Translations under genes and position numbers: made by a program
Notes under the pieces: model-generated
What the model saw: the letters and a program-made list of their open reading frames with translations, nothing else
Databases searched by the model: none
What the model was told of the DNA's origin: nothing
Source: an uncultured Roseicyclus sp.
GTDB taxonomy: Bacteria; Pseudomonadota; Alphaproteobacteria; Rhodobacterales; Rhodobacteraceae
Reading direction: 5' to 3'
Assembly (NCBI GenBank): GCA_947500415.1
Contig: CANMRT010000001.1
Location: 1,080,982-1,144,981 of the forward strand
DNA: 64,000 nucleotides
Shown here: piece after piece, positions 44,479-52,674 of the stretch
Numbering within the stretch: the stretch's first letter is position 1
Layout of the letters: each line of letters starts with the position of its first letter

Positions 44479-45319
44479 CGTGCGCGGCAAGCCATGCATC
44501 ATCTGCGTCGCAATCACTGGAAGCTTGCCGCGCAAGGCCAACAACCCGGCGGTTCCAATCACGGTGGAAGAGCAGGTCGAAAGCACCCATGAAGCGTTTG
44601 AGGCAGGCGCAAGCATCTGCCACGCCCATGTGCGCAACGACGACGAAACGCCCTCCAGCGACCCGGAGAAGTTCGCGCGGCTGAAGGAAGGCGTGGAGAA
44701 GCACTGCCCCGGTATGATTGTGCAGTTGTCGACCGGTGGCCGGTCTGGCGCGGGGCGGGAGAGGGGGGGCATGCTACCGCTGGCCCCCGACATGGCCTCG
44801 CTTTCGGTGGGGTCGAACAACTTCCCGACGCGGGTCTACGAAAATCCACCTGATCTGGTCGACTGGCTGGCGTCTGAGATGCTGAAACATGACATCAAGC
44901 CAGAGGTCGAAGCCTTTGATCTAAGCCACATTTACCACGCGAAATTGATGGCGGAGCGTGGCCAGCTAGAGGGCACGCCGTACGTGCAATTTGTCATGGG
45001 TGTGAAGAACGCAATGCCGGTGGAACGGCGTGTGTTTGATTTCTACGTGGAAACCATGGCGCACCTTTTCGGGGAAAACGCGCCGTGGTGTGCTGCGGGG
45101 ATCGGTGCGCAACAGATCACGCTGAACGAATGGGCTATTTCCGCAGGCGGTCACGCGCGAACGGGTTTGGAGGACAACGTACGTCTGGACCGCGAATGTC
45201 TTGCCCCATCGAATGCGGCGCTGGTGCAGCGCGCAGTTGAGATCTGTGAGCGGGTGGGGCGGCCCGTAGCCAACGCGGCCCAGGCGCGCGCGATACTGGG
45301 ATTGCGACCGACCGTGTGA
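44471..45319 (+). CDS. Beta-keto acid cleavage enzyme (BKACE, DUF849 family)
   Basis: A 282-residue TIM-barrel enzyme of the BKACE family, which use acetyl-CoA to cleave a beta-keto acid into acetoacetate and an acyl-CoA. Zinc ligands are seen in the HAHVRNDDETPSSDP and AFDLSHIYHA regions, and the catalytic segment SVGSNNFPTRVYEN and GGHARTGLEDNV are typical. The gene overlaps pcaG by 8 bp (ATGTCTGA), which suggests 3-oxoadipate as substrate: cleavage would give succinyl-CoA and acetoacetate, replacing PcaIJ and PcaF. Family members act on many beta-keto acids, so this is inference. Confidence 0.88.
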   Translation: MSDVRGKPCIICVAITGSLPRKANNPAVPITVEEQVESTHEAFEAGASICHAHVRNDDETPSSDPEKFARLKEGVEKHCPGMIVQLSTGGRSGAGRERGGMLPLAPDMASLSVGSNNFPTRVYENPPDLVDWLASEMLKHDIKPEVEAFDLSHIYHAKLMAERGQLEGTPYVQFVMGVKNAMPVERRVFDFYVETMAHLFGENAPWCAAGIGAQQITLNEWAISAGGHARTGLEDNVRLDRECLAPSNAALVQRAVEICERVGRPVANAAQARAILGLRPTV

Positions 45320-45391
45320 CGGTCTGGCCATAAACCATGCTTTTTGCCTGTATATCTGTCGAAGTGATATCGCAGAACGGGCAATATCCAC

Positions 45392-45422
45392 TTGGCCCAA
45401 GCGTATTAGGGTATTGGACTTA
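45392..45422. promoter_or_regulatory. Possible TauR-type direct repeat upstream of tauA
   Basis: TTGGCCCAA (45392-45400) and TTGGACTTA (45414-45422) are direct repeats 22 bp apart, two helical turns, about 170 bp before tauA. They are partly like the TauR repeat CTGGACYTAA that I recall from Rhodobacter capsulatus. The regulator gene tauR is not in the window. Confidence 0.4.
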
Positions 45423-45593
45423 CAGAATCCGCTTGACGGGTCGAAACCCCCGCGCCTAGCCTTTCTGCGCGCCACGTCAAATGGTGTGAACAGAGCACGC
45501 ACGGTCCCAAGCCGATGCATCATCGAAGTGGATGATTTGGATTGGCGCCGAAAGTGCTGAAAACAAACAAGACTACCCCGACAGGAGAGATCC

Positions 45594-46595
45594 ATGAAAA
45601 AGACGATTGCCGCCCTACTGGCAGGCACCGCCACATTGGCAAGCGGCCAGGCCGCTTTGGCCGATGGCCACCTCGAAGAAATCACCGTTGCGTACTTCCT
45701 TGAATGGCCGATGCCGTTCCAGTTCGCAAAGGCCGAAGGCATGTACGAAGAGGCCATGGGCGTCTCGATCAACTGGGTTGCCTTTGACACTGGTGTTGCC
45801 ATGTCCGCCGCCATGGCATCGGGCGACGTACACCTGTCCGTCAGCCAGGGCCTGCCGCCGTTCATCGTTGCAACCTCCGCAGGTCAGGACCTGGAGCTGC
45901 TCGACGTGGCCGTGTCCTACGCCGACAACGACAACTGCGTTGTGGCCGAAGCCCTTGAGATCGACGCCTCCAATGCTGGTGACCTTGCTGGTCTGACCGT
46001 TGGCGTGCCGCTCGGCACGGCAGCCCACTACGGCTTCCTTGCTCAGATGAACCACTTCGGTGTGGACGTCTCGTCCATGAACGTCGTCGACATGGCGCCG
46101 CCCGATGGTGCCGCGGCATTCGCACAAGGCGAGCTGGACATGGTTTGCGGCTGGGGCGGCGCCCTGCGTCGTATGCTGGAGAACGGCAACACGCTTCTGA
46201 CCGGTGCAGAGAAGACCGAGCTTGGCATTCTGGTGTTCGACGTGACTTCCGCACCTGCTTCTTTTGTCGCGGAAAACCCTGAGCTGGTAGAGCAGTTCTT
46301 GGCCGTGACCGCAGAAGCAAACGCCATGTGGGCCGCCGGTGACAACACCGATGCCATGCTGGAAGTTATCGCAAACGATGCTGGTATGGACTTGGACGCA
46401 ACGCGTGAAACGATGGCAACCTTTGTATTCCCGACGGTCGAAGAGCAGCTTTCCGAAGCATGGCTCGGCGGCAACGTTGGTGAGTTCATGACCGGTGTGG
46501 CCACCGTCTTTGCTGACGCAGGTTCCATCGACGGCACGCTCGACGACTACGGTTCGCTGGTCAACATCGCGCCGCTGCAGGCTGCAGCTGAATAA
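45594..46595 (+). CDS. tauA: Taurine ABC transporter substrate-binding protein
   Basis: A 333-residue periplasmic protein with a signal peptide (about 1-23, cut before DGHLEEITV). The sequence matches the TauA/SsuA type of binding proteins for sulfonates: FLEWPMPFQFAKAEGMYEEAMG, VSQGLPPFIVATSAGQDLELLDVAVSY and GTAAHYGFLAQMNHFGVD. It heads the tauABC unit with AGGAGAG seven bases before the ATG. Taurine is the likely substrate because the permease and ATPase are of the same type; sulfonate specificity is by homology. Confidence 0.9.
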   Translation: MKKTIAALLAGTATLASGQAALADGHLEEITVAYFLEWPMPFQFAKAEGMYEEAMGVSINWVAFDTGVAMSAAMASGDVHLSVSQGLPPFIVATSAGQDLELLDVAVSYADNDNCVVAEALEIDASNAGDLAGLTVGVPLGTAAHYGFLAQMNHFGVDVSSMNVVDMAPPDGAAAFAQGELDMVCGWGGALRRMLENGNTLLTGAEKTELGILVFDVTSAPASFVAENPELVEQFLAVTAEANAMWAAGDNTDAMLEVIANDAGMDLDATRETMATFVFPTVEEQLSEAWLGGNVGEFMTGVATVFADAGSIDGTLDDYGSLVNIAPLQAAAE

Positions 46596-46704
46596 GGCGA
46601 TCAGCCCATGAAACCGGCCCGCTGCGACCCATACCTCGCGGCGGGCCAACTTATTTCCGCCGGGCCACCAGATCGGCCCCCGCGCGCCGGAGCACGCACC
46701 GCAC

Positions 46705-47505
46705 ATGTCGGACCTTCACATCAAAAACTTATCAATGCGCTTCGATCTGCCCGATGGCGGAGCGGTCCAGGCGCTGGAAGATGTCAGCCTTAGCCTGAAA
46801 CAGGGTGAGCTGATGTCGGTGCTCGGCCCATCAGGCTGTGGCAAGACGACCCTTCTTAACATCGTGGCGGGCTTTTTGGCCCCGACCGGTGGGTCCATTG
46901 AAATCAACGGCCATGAGGTTACCGGTCCCGCGCCCGAACGCGGCATGGTGTTCCAGAAAGGCGCGCTGTTCGAGTGGATGAGCGTCCGCAAGAACGTCGA
47001 TTTCGGCCCCCGCATGAAGGGGATGCCCGAAAAGGAGCGCCGTGAGACCACGGACCATCTGCTGGACGCGGTGGGACTTCAGGAATTCAAGGAAAAGGCC
47101 ATCTACGAGCTTTCGGGCGGGATGCAGCAGCGTGTGGCCTTGGCCCGTTGTCTGGCCAATGATCCCGACGTGATCTTGATGGACGAACCGCTAGGCGCGC
47201 TTGACGCGCTGACACGCGAGAAGATGCAGGGCCTGGTCCTGAAGCTCTGGAAAGAGACGGGCAAAACGATCATCCTGATCACCCACTCGGTCGAGGAAGC
47301 ACTGCTTCTGGGCCAGCGGTTGGTTGTGATGGCGCCGCGACCGGGCCGCATCCATTCGGTCTATGACCTGCCTTTCGCCGAAGCGGGCGTGGGCAAGGAC
47401 TTGCGGGAAGTGAAACTGCACCCCGAATTCAACCCGACACGGGAAAAGATCCTCTCCCTTATCTGGGAGATGGAAGAAGAAATTATGGGCCGGAAGGAGG
47501 GCTGA
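46705..47505 (+). CDS. tauB: Taurine ABC transporter ATP-binding protein
   Basis: A 266-residue ABC ATPase. Walker A is GPSGCGKTT, the Q-loop lies in GMVFQKGALFEWMSV, the signature is LSGGMQQRVALARCL, Walker B is DVILMDEPLGALD and the switch His is in LITHSVEEA. It begins 109 bp after tauA and ends two bases before tauC. It belongs to the nitrate/sulfonate/taurine subfamily. Confidence 0.95.
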   Translation: MSDLHIKNLSMRFDLPDGGAVQALEDVSLSLKQGELMSVLGPSGCGKTTLLNIVAGFLAPTGGSIEINGHEVTGPAPERGMVFQKGALFEWMSVRKNVDFGPRMKGMPEKERRETTDHLLDAVGLQEFKEKAIYELSGGMQQRVALARCLANDPDVILMDEPLGALDALTREKMQGLVLKLWKETGKTIILITHSVEEALLLGQRLVVMAPRPGRIHSVYDLPFAEAGVGKDLREVKLHPEFNPTREKILSLIWEMEEEIMGRKEG

Positions 47506-47507
47506 TT

Positions 47508-48839
47508 ATGATCGTTCTAGCGTTCTACATAGCACTCTTCGTGGGCTGCTACTTCGTCGTGAAACTCGCGCGCTCGCAAATGGATGCGCGGCGCGATTTC
47601 ACGTCACTCAAGACCGTGACATTCGGGGATGAAAGCGCAGTCGTTGCGGACCGCACGGCTTCGATCCTATCCGTTATCTGCCTCTTTGTGATCTGGGGCG
47701 CGTTCACCAATTCCGTTATCGTCCCCCTTCACGTGCCCGGGCCTTACTCGGGGGATGTCGAATTCACCTACACCGCCCAGAACGCAGCCGGGGAAACCGA
47801 CGATGCGACCGTTGCCATTCACGTGGCCGGGCGTGACGAAGGGGCAGGGGTCGAGCCGGAAATCGACGAAGGTGATGGTTTCGCCCTGAACGACACCGGC
47901 GCAACGGAGGCTTGGGGGACCACCCTGATCCGGATCCAGGCCAACGACGTGGGTGCGGACGATGACGGCTATACGATCATCGCGGTCAATGGCGCGCCTG
48001 TTTCGCCCAATAGCCCAATCGATGTCGAAGGCGGTACCGTCACGCTAACCCCGCGTGGTTCGCTGAACTACGCGCCTTCCTCGGGCCTTCAAATGCAGCC
48101 GATTTGGCTGCCGTCACCAGAGGCGGTCTACGGACGCCTGATGGAGATCAGCTGTATCAACCAATTGTGGGCCCGCGGTACAAGCTGGAGCGAGCGTTGG
48201 GATTCCTTCACGAATTGTGAGGGTTACCGCGACAGCTCCCTCTGGGAGCACTTGGGATATTCCTTGTTCCGTGTGATCGGTGGCTTCTTCTTCGGCGCGC
48301 TTCTTGGCATCCCCCTGGGCTACGCAATGGGTCTGAGCGGTTGGGTGCGCGGCTGGTTTGATCCGATTGTGGAATTCATGCGTCCCGTGCCACCCCTGGC
48401 GTTGATCCCGCTGATCATCATCTGGTTCGGCATCTTCGAGACAGGCAAGATTGTCCTGCTGTTCCTGGCGGCCTTATGGATCATGACGATTGCGGCAAGG
48501 GCCGGCGTGGCCGGGGTCAACATCTCAAAAATCCACGCGGCCTATTCGCTTGGTGCTTCGAGAACTCAGATCCTGTGGCATGTGATCGTGCCTAATTCCC
48601 TGCCGGAGATATTCACCGGCGCGCGGGTTGCGATGGGGGTTTGCTGGGGCACGGTTGTTGCCGCCGAACTTGTCGCGGCAACGCAGGGCGCGGGCATGAT
48701 GATCATCGCCGCGTCGCGCTTCCAGCTGACCGATATCGTGATCCTGGGCATTATCCTGATTGGGATCATCGGCTTCGGGATCGATATCCTGATGCGCGCT
48801 GCTGAAAACTGGTTGGTGCCGTGGAAGGGCAAAAGCTAA
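47508..48839 (+). CDS. tauC: Taurine ABC permease with inserted Ig-like loop
   Basis: A 443-residue permease, against about 250-280 for typical TauC. Two N-terminal helices (about 2-20 and 50-75) precede a soluble insert (77-196), then the usual BPD_transp_1 domain with the EAA loop (ASRTQILWHVIVPNSLPEIF) to the end. The insert has FTYTAQNAAGETDDATVAIHV (85-106) and, at 138-192, a unit with IQANDVGADDDGYTIIAVNG and GGTVTLTPRGSLNYAP, like bacterial cadherin/VCBS-type Ig repeats. The insert would face the periplasm. It starts two bases after tauB. Confidence 0.88.
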   Translation: MIVLAFYIALFVGCYFVVKLARSQMDARRDFTSLKTVTFGDESAVVADRTASILSVICLFVIWGAFTNSVIVPLHVPGPYSGDVEFTYTAQNAAGETDDATVAIHVAGRDEGAGVEPEIDEGDGFALNDTGATEAWGTTLIRIQANDVGADDDGYTIIAVNGAPVSPNSPIDVEGGTVTLTPRGSLNYAPSSGLQMQPIWLPSPEAVYGRLMEISCINQLWARGTSWSERWDSFTNCEGYRDSSLWEHLGYSLFRVIGGFFFGALLGIPLGYAMGLSGWVRGWFDPIVEFMRPVPPLALIPLIIIWFGIFETGKIVLLFLAALWIMTIAARAGVAGVNISKIHAAYSLGASRTQILWHVIVPNSLPEIFTGARVAMGVCWGTVVAAELVAATQGAGMMIIAASRFQLTDIVILGIILIGIIGFGIDILMRAAENWLVPWKGKS

Positions 48840-48866
48840 GGCCTTTCACCATACGAGAAAAACTTG

Positions 48867-48897
48867 CGCACCGGTCCCGAAAAGGCCGGTGCGTTTT
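48867..48897 (+). terminator. Rho-independent terminator after tauC
   Basis: CGCACCGG (48867-48874) pairs with CCGGTGCG (48886-48893), separated by 11 bases, and is followed by TTTTCATTT. It lies 28 bp after the tauC stop. This is a convincing end for the tauABC transcript. Confidence 0.85.
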
Positions 48898-49013
48898 CAT
48901 TTGGGACGAGCGATTGCAGTTTTATGGTTTCCGAAGGTCATCCCGCTAACGCACACATTGCGCAGCCGCTGCCAGTGCGCAAACAGGATTGATTTTCAAT
49001 GGCACTGGGAAAG

Positions 49014-49088
49014 TGGCATCCCGTAGGGGAATCGAACCCCTCTTTCCAGGTTGAAAACCTGGCGTCCTAACCGATAGACGAACGGGAC
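49014..49088 (-). tRNA. tRNA-Glu (UUC)
   Basis: On the minus strand the sequence folds as a tRNA of 75 nt including an encoded CCA. The acceptor pairs GTCCCGT with ACGGGAT (one G-U at the first pair). The anticodon stem-loop CAGG-TTTTCAA-CCTG has anticodon TTC. The T arm is GAGGGGTTCGATTCCCC. tRNA-Glu(UUC) also serves the haem precursor pathway (C5) in many bacteria, though alphaproteobacteria use the C4 route. It lies between tauC and recJ. Confidence 0.95.
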
Positions 49089-49166
49089 ACTCTGGTCGTG
49101 AAGTGGCTTCTAGAAAAACCATCGCGCGGGTTCAAGGGGATTCTGTGCCTGCGAGTTGTGAATTTC

Positions 49167-50906
49167 TCACTCGGCCCAGGCAGCATCCTCAAGGCGCAAC
49201 TGAACCGTGGTTCTGCCCTGCCAGTGGTTGAGTTCCACACGCCCGGCCACATGCACGGCGCGGCCATTGTGGGCCTGCAATTCATCAAGGCCAGAGGTGA
49301 CGGCATCAAAGCAGATCGCGTCGATCGTTTTGGGGCCACCATCGCCCAGGGTCAGTTTCAGATGGCTCTCACCCACTGGTCGCGCGTGACGGATGCGTAG
49401 GGCGGGTAGGGCGAAACGCGGGGCCGGGGCACTTGCGCCGAAGGGGCCAGCCGCCTCAATCTGTTCGATTAGTTCTGGTGTTGCCGCAGAAGGCATCAGC
49501 GTCGCGTCGAGGCGCAGGTCTGTCGGGCCGCCTTGGCCTGCGCCTTGCTTTTCCAGCAGCTCGGACAGACGCGCCATGGCAGGCTCTAGCTGAGCGCGCG
49601 ACAGCGATAAGCCCGCCGCCATTTTATGGCCGCCGCCTTTCTGTATCAGGCCCTCGGCGGCCAGCTTCTGGATCGATGCGCCCAGGTCGACGCCCGCGAC
49701 GGATCGGCCCGAGCCTTTGCCGTCGTCGCCATCAAAGCCGATCACCACGGAAGGGCGCCGGGTGCGGTCTTTGAGGCGCGAGGCCACGATGCCCACAACG
49801 CCGGGGTGCCAGCCATCCTCCGCCGCCCAGATCAGCGGCGCATCAAGGCCGCGCGCATCAGCCTGGGCGAGGGCAGCTTCGCGCACGCGCATTTCGATCT
49901 CGCGGCGGTCGGTATTGAGTGTGTCGAGCCGGGCGGCGAGCTTTTCGGCCTCAGCCATATCGTCAGTCGACAAGAGGCGCGCACCAAGGTCCGCCGCGCC
50001 AATCCGGCCACCGGCATTCACGCGCGGGCCAAGAACAAAGCCAAGGTGGTAAGAGGTCGGCGCGCGGTCGAGGCGGCCGACGTCGGACAGGGCAACAAGG
50101 CCGGGCCGGGCGCGGCGGGCCATCACTTTCAGGCCCTGACGCACCAAAGCGCGGTTCACGCCGATCAGGGGTGCGACATCGGCCACCGTCGCCAGCGCCA
50201 CAAGGTCCAGCATCGCCATCAGATCGGGGCCTTGCGTGCCATCCGCGCGCAGGCGGCGGTTGGCCTCCACCAGCACCATGAACACAACGCCCGCCGCGCA
50301 CAGGTGACCTAGGTCGCCGCTTTCATCCTGCCGGTTCGGGTTCACGACGGCCACGCAGTCGGGCAGGTCGGCGCTGGCCAAGTGGTGGTCCAGCACGATT
50401 ACATCTGCGCCTTTGGCGGCGGCGATGGGGCCGTGGGACAGGGTTCCGCAATCGACACAGATGATCAGGTCGTGGTCGCGGGCGAGGGCGGCCATCGCCT
50501 CGTCATTCGGGCCGTAGCCTTCGTCGATGCGGTCCGGCACGTAGAGCGTCGCCTGCCGATTAAGCGCGCGCAGCCACCAGATCAGCAACGCGGCGGAAGA
50601 GCCTCCGTCAACGTCATAGTCGGCAAAGATCGCAATCCGCTCACCAGCACGGGCAGCGGCGACGATGCGGGTGGCGGCGGGTTCCATATCGCGCAGGACC
50701 ATTGGATCGGGCAGCAAGTCGCGCAAGGCGGGGGCGAGGAAACCGGGGGCCTCTTCCGGCGTAACCCCCCGATGGGCGAGGATGGCGGCGACGGCGGGTG
50801 GAAGATCGGCGCGTTGCACCAAAGCCTCCGCATGACGCGCGAGTTCATCAGAGGGGCCAACCCAACGCCGTCCGGTCAGCGAGGTTTCGACGCCGAGATA
50901 GCTCAT
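49167..50906 (-). CDS. recJ: Single-stranded-DNA exonuclease RecJ
   Basis: A 5'-3' single-strand exonuclease of recombination and mismatch repair. The 579-residue protein has the DHH-family motifs: DYDVDGGSSAALL (motif I), the DCGTLSHGP segment, DHHLASADLP (motif III) and GPRVNAGGRIG, followed by the DHHA1 domain and an OB-fold. All expected metal ligands appear. Its start overlaps the stop of the cysteine hydrolase gene upstream (ATGA). It is the last gene of the hom-glpX-hydrolase-recJ run. Confidence 0.95.
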   Translation of the reverse strand: MSYLGVETSLTGRRWVGPSDELARHAEALVQRADLPPAVAAILAHRGVTPEEAPGFLAPALRDLLPDPMVLRDMEPAATRIVAAARAGERIAIFADYDVDGGSSAALLIWWLRALNRQATLYVPDRIDEGYGPNDEAMAALARDHDLIICVDCGTLSHGPIAAAKGADVIVLDHHLASADLPDCVAVVNPNRQDESGDLGHLCAAGVVFMVLVEANRRLRADGTQGPDLMAMLDLVALATVADVAPLIGVNRALVRQGLKVMARRARPGLVALSDVGRLDRAPTSYHLGFVLGPRVNAGGRIGAADLGARLLSTDDMAEAEKLAARLDTLNTDRREIEMRVREAALAQADARGLDAPLIWAAEDGWHPGVVGIVASRLKDRTRRPSVVIGFDGDDGKGSGRSVAGVDLGASIQKLAAEGLIQKGGGHKMAAGLSLSRAQLEPAMARLSELLEKQGAGQGGPTDLRLDATLMPSAATPELIEQIEAAGPFGASAPAPRFALPALRIRHARPVGESHLKLTLGDGGPKTIDAICFDAVTSGLDELQAHNGRAVHVAGRVELNHWQGRTTVQLRLEDAAWAE

Positions 50907-51466
50907 GGACCCTCGGTCAGGATGGCGTCGGTGCTGAGCACGCGGGCAAACTCACCGTGCAAATGGCTGATGGCCGTGTCGTGGATCGTCTGCGGGTCAA
51001 GCGCAGCCATACCCGGTGCCCAATCGGTTGAGGCATTGCTGGCAAAGGCGGCGCAGGCATCGTGGGCGAGGCGGACGTTGAAACCAAGGTTCGCGGCCAT
51101 CCGAGTGGTGGTCGAGACGCAATGAGGCGTCGTCAGTCCGCAGATCACCAGGTCGCCGACGCTTGAATGTGTCAGGTGATCTTCCAGCTCGGTACCGATG
51201 AAGGCGGAATTCACCTGCTTCTCGAAAATCGGCTCGCGGTCCAGCGGGGTGACTTCAGGTTTGAAGATGGTGCCATCCGCGGCCAAAGGGCTGCCCGGTT
51301 GCACGCTCACGTGGCGGATGTGGCAGACGGGGGCGGCCCATTTGCGCCATTCGGCCAGCAGGCGGCCAGCATTTGCCTCGGCCTGCGGATTGTTGCGCGC
51401 GCCCCAGATGGGGTCGTTGAACCCCATCTGGATGTCGATCAGGATAAGCGCTGAAGCCACGATCAA
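50903..51466 (-). CDS. Isochorismatase-family cysteine hydrolase
   Basis: A 187-residue alpha/beta hydrolase of the isochorismatase-like family. The catalytic triad is visible: Asp in LILIDIQMGF, Lys in IFEKQVNSAFIGTELED and Cys in CGLTTPHCVSTTTRMA. The start is TTG at 51466, which overlaps the glpX stop (TTGA), or GTG two codons later. Family members include nicotinamidase and amide hydrolases; the substrate is unknown. It is coupled to glpX and recJ. Confidence 0.87.
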   Translation of the reverse strand: MIVASALILIDIQMGFNDPIWGARNNPQAEANAGRLLAEWRKWAAPVCHIRHVSVQPGSPLAADGTIFKPEVTPLDREPIFEKQVNSAFIGTELEDHLTHSSVGDLVICGLTTPHCVSTTTRMAANLGFNVRLAHDACAAFASNASTDWAPGMAALDPQTIHDTAISHLHGEFARVLSTDAILTEGP

Positions 51467-52425
51467 TGCCGCGGGTTGCGGTAGCTCATCCGCCGGACGG
51501 ACCCGGTTTTGGAGCGCATGAGGATCGTCTCCGTCGTCAGATGCGAGGGTTCGCGCACGATGCCGGGCAGGATGGAGCCGTCGGTTACGCCGGTTGCGGC
51601 GAAGATCACGTCCTCGCGGACCATGTCATCGCGGCTGTAGATGCGGTCGAGATCCTCAATGCCCGCCTTTGCAGCGCGGCCCTTCTCATCATCGTTGCGG
51701 AACATCAGGCGGCCCCACATCTGTCCGCCCATGCATTTCAGCGCGGCGGCGGCCAGCACGCCTTCGGGGGCGCCGCCAAGGCCCATATACATGTCGATGC
51801 CGGTTTTCTCGGCCTCGGCGCAGTGGATCACGCCCGCAACGTCGCCATCGGTGATCAGGCGGATTGCGGCACCTGTGGCGCGCAGCTCGGCGATCATCGC
51901 TTCATGGCGGGGCCGGTCGAGGACGCAGACGGTGATGTCAGCGGTGGTGCACTGCTTGGCGGCGGCCAGAAGGCGCACGCGCTCGCCCGGTGTTTGATCC
52001 AGCGATACGATGCCTTCAGGGAAACCCGGGCCGATGGCGAGCTTTTCCATGTAAACATCTGGCGCGTGCAGCATGGAGCCGCGCGGGCCCATGGCAATCA
52101 CGGTCAGCGCGTTGGGCATATCCTTGGCGGTCAGCGTCGTGCCTTCGAGTGGGTCGAGCGCGATGTCCACGTCGGGGCCGGTGCCGGAGCCGACTTCTTC
52201 GCCAATATAAAGCATCGGCGCTTCGTCACGTTCGCCCTCGCCGATGACCACGACGCCCTTGATGTCGAGCTTGTTGAGCTGTTCGCGCATGGCGTTCACG
52301 GCGGCCTGGTCGGCGGCTTTCTCGTCCCCGCGTCCAATCCAGCTGGCGGATGCGATGGCCGCGGCCTCGGACACGCGGGCAAGACCCAGCGAGAGGGTGC
52401 GGTCGTTGAAGTCTTTCTTGGCCAT
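51463..52425 (-). CDS. glpX: Fructose-1,6-bisphosphatase class II
   Basis: A 320-residue GlpX-type phosphatase for gluconeogenesis. The metal-binding motif GEGERDEAPMLYIGEEVG and the substrate loop LDPLEGTT are present, as is the family start FNDRTLSLGLARV. The ATG at 52425 gives MAKKDFNDR; an ATG at 52467 would add 14 residues and is also possible, since neither has a good ribosome site. It is followed, with overlap, by the hydrolase and recJ. A pair of palindromes lies 150-210 bp upstream and might regulate it. Confidence 0.93.
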   Translation of the reverse strand: MAKKDFNDRTLSLGLARVSEAAAIASASWIGRGDEKAADQAAVNAMREQLNKLDIKGVVVIGEGERDEAPMLYIGEEVGSGTGPDVDIALDPLEGTTLTAKDMPNALTVIAMGPRGSMLHAPDVYMEKLAIGPGFPEGIVSLDQTPGERVRLLAAAKQCTTADITVCVLDRPRHEAMIAELRATGAAIRLITDGDVAGVIHCAEAEKTGIDMYMGLGGAPEGVLAAAALKCMGGQMWGRLMFRNDDEKGRAAKAGIEDLDRIYSRDDMVREDVIFAATGVTDGSILPGIVREPSHLTTETILMRSKTGSVRRMSYRNPRH

Positions 52426-52574
52426 GAATGGGTCCTGCGCGATGGGAGTGACGATGGAGGATGCCATAGCGGGCAGGGCGCAGGGCGGCAAGGCTGGGGG
52501 CGCTAACGGTCCGGGAGGGTGTCGCGATCCTTGGTTTTGGCGGTAATGGTCCGAGGGAGGCGTATCACGTTGAT

Positions 52575-52632
52575 CATTCATGGATGAATGGAATCGGCCT
52601 CAGATAGGGCGCTGTCTATTCAAGAATGAATG
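52575..52632. promoter_or_regulatory. Two related palindromes upstream of glpX
   Basis: CATTCATGGATGAATG at 52575-52590 is a perfect inverted repeat (7-bp arms); TATTCAAGAATGAATG at 52617-52632 matches it at 13 of 16 positions. The centres are 42 bp apart, four helical turns, as expected for a cooperatively bound repressor or activator. They lie between hom and glpX on the glpX-reading strand. No known consensus matches. Confidence 0.5.
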
Positions 52633-52674
52633 GGTATTGGGCTTCCCTAATGTTGCCTGCGCCGTTTCCTCGCC

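Noticed and set aside
52575-52632. The glpX-upstream palindromes as CbbR sites for Calvin-cycle control.
   Set aside because: They lack the TNA-N7-TNA pattern, and no cbb genes are nearby.
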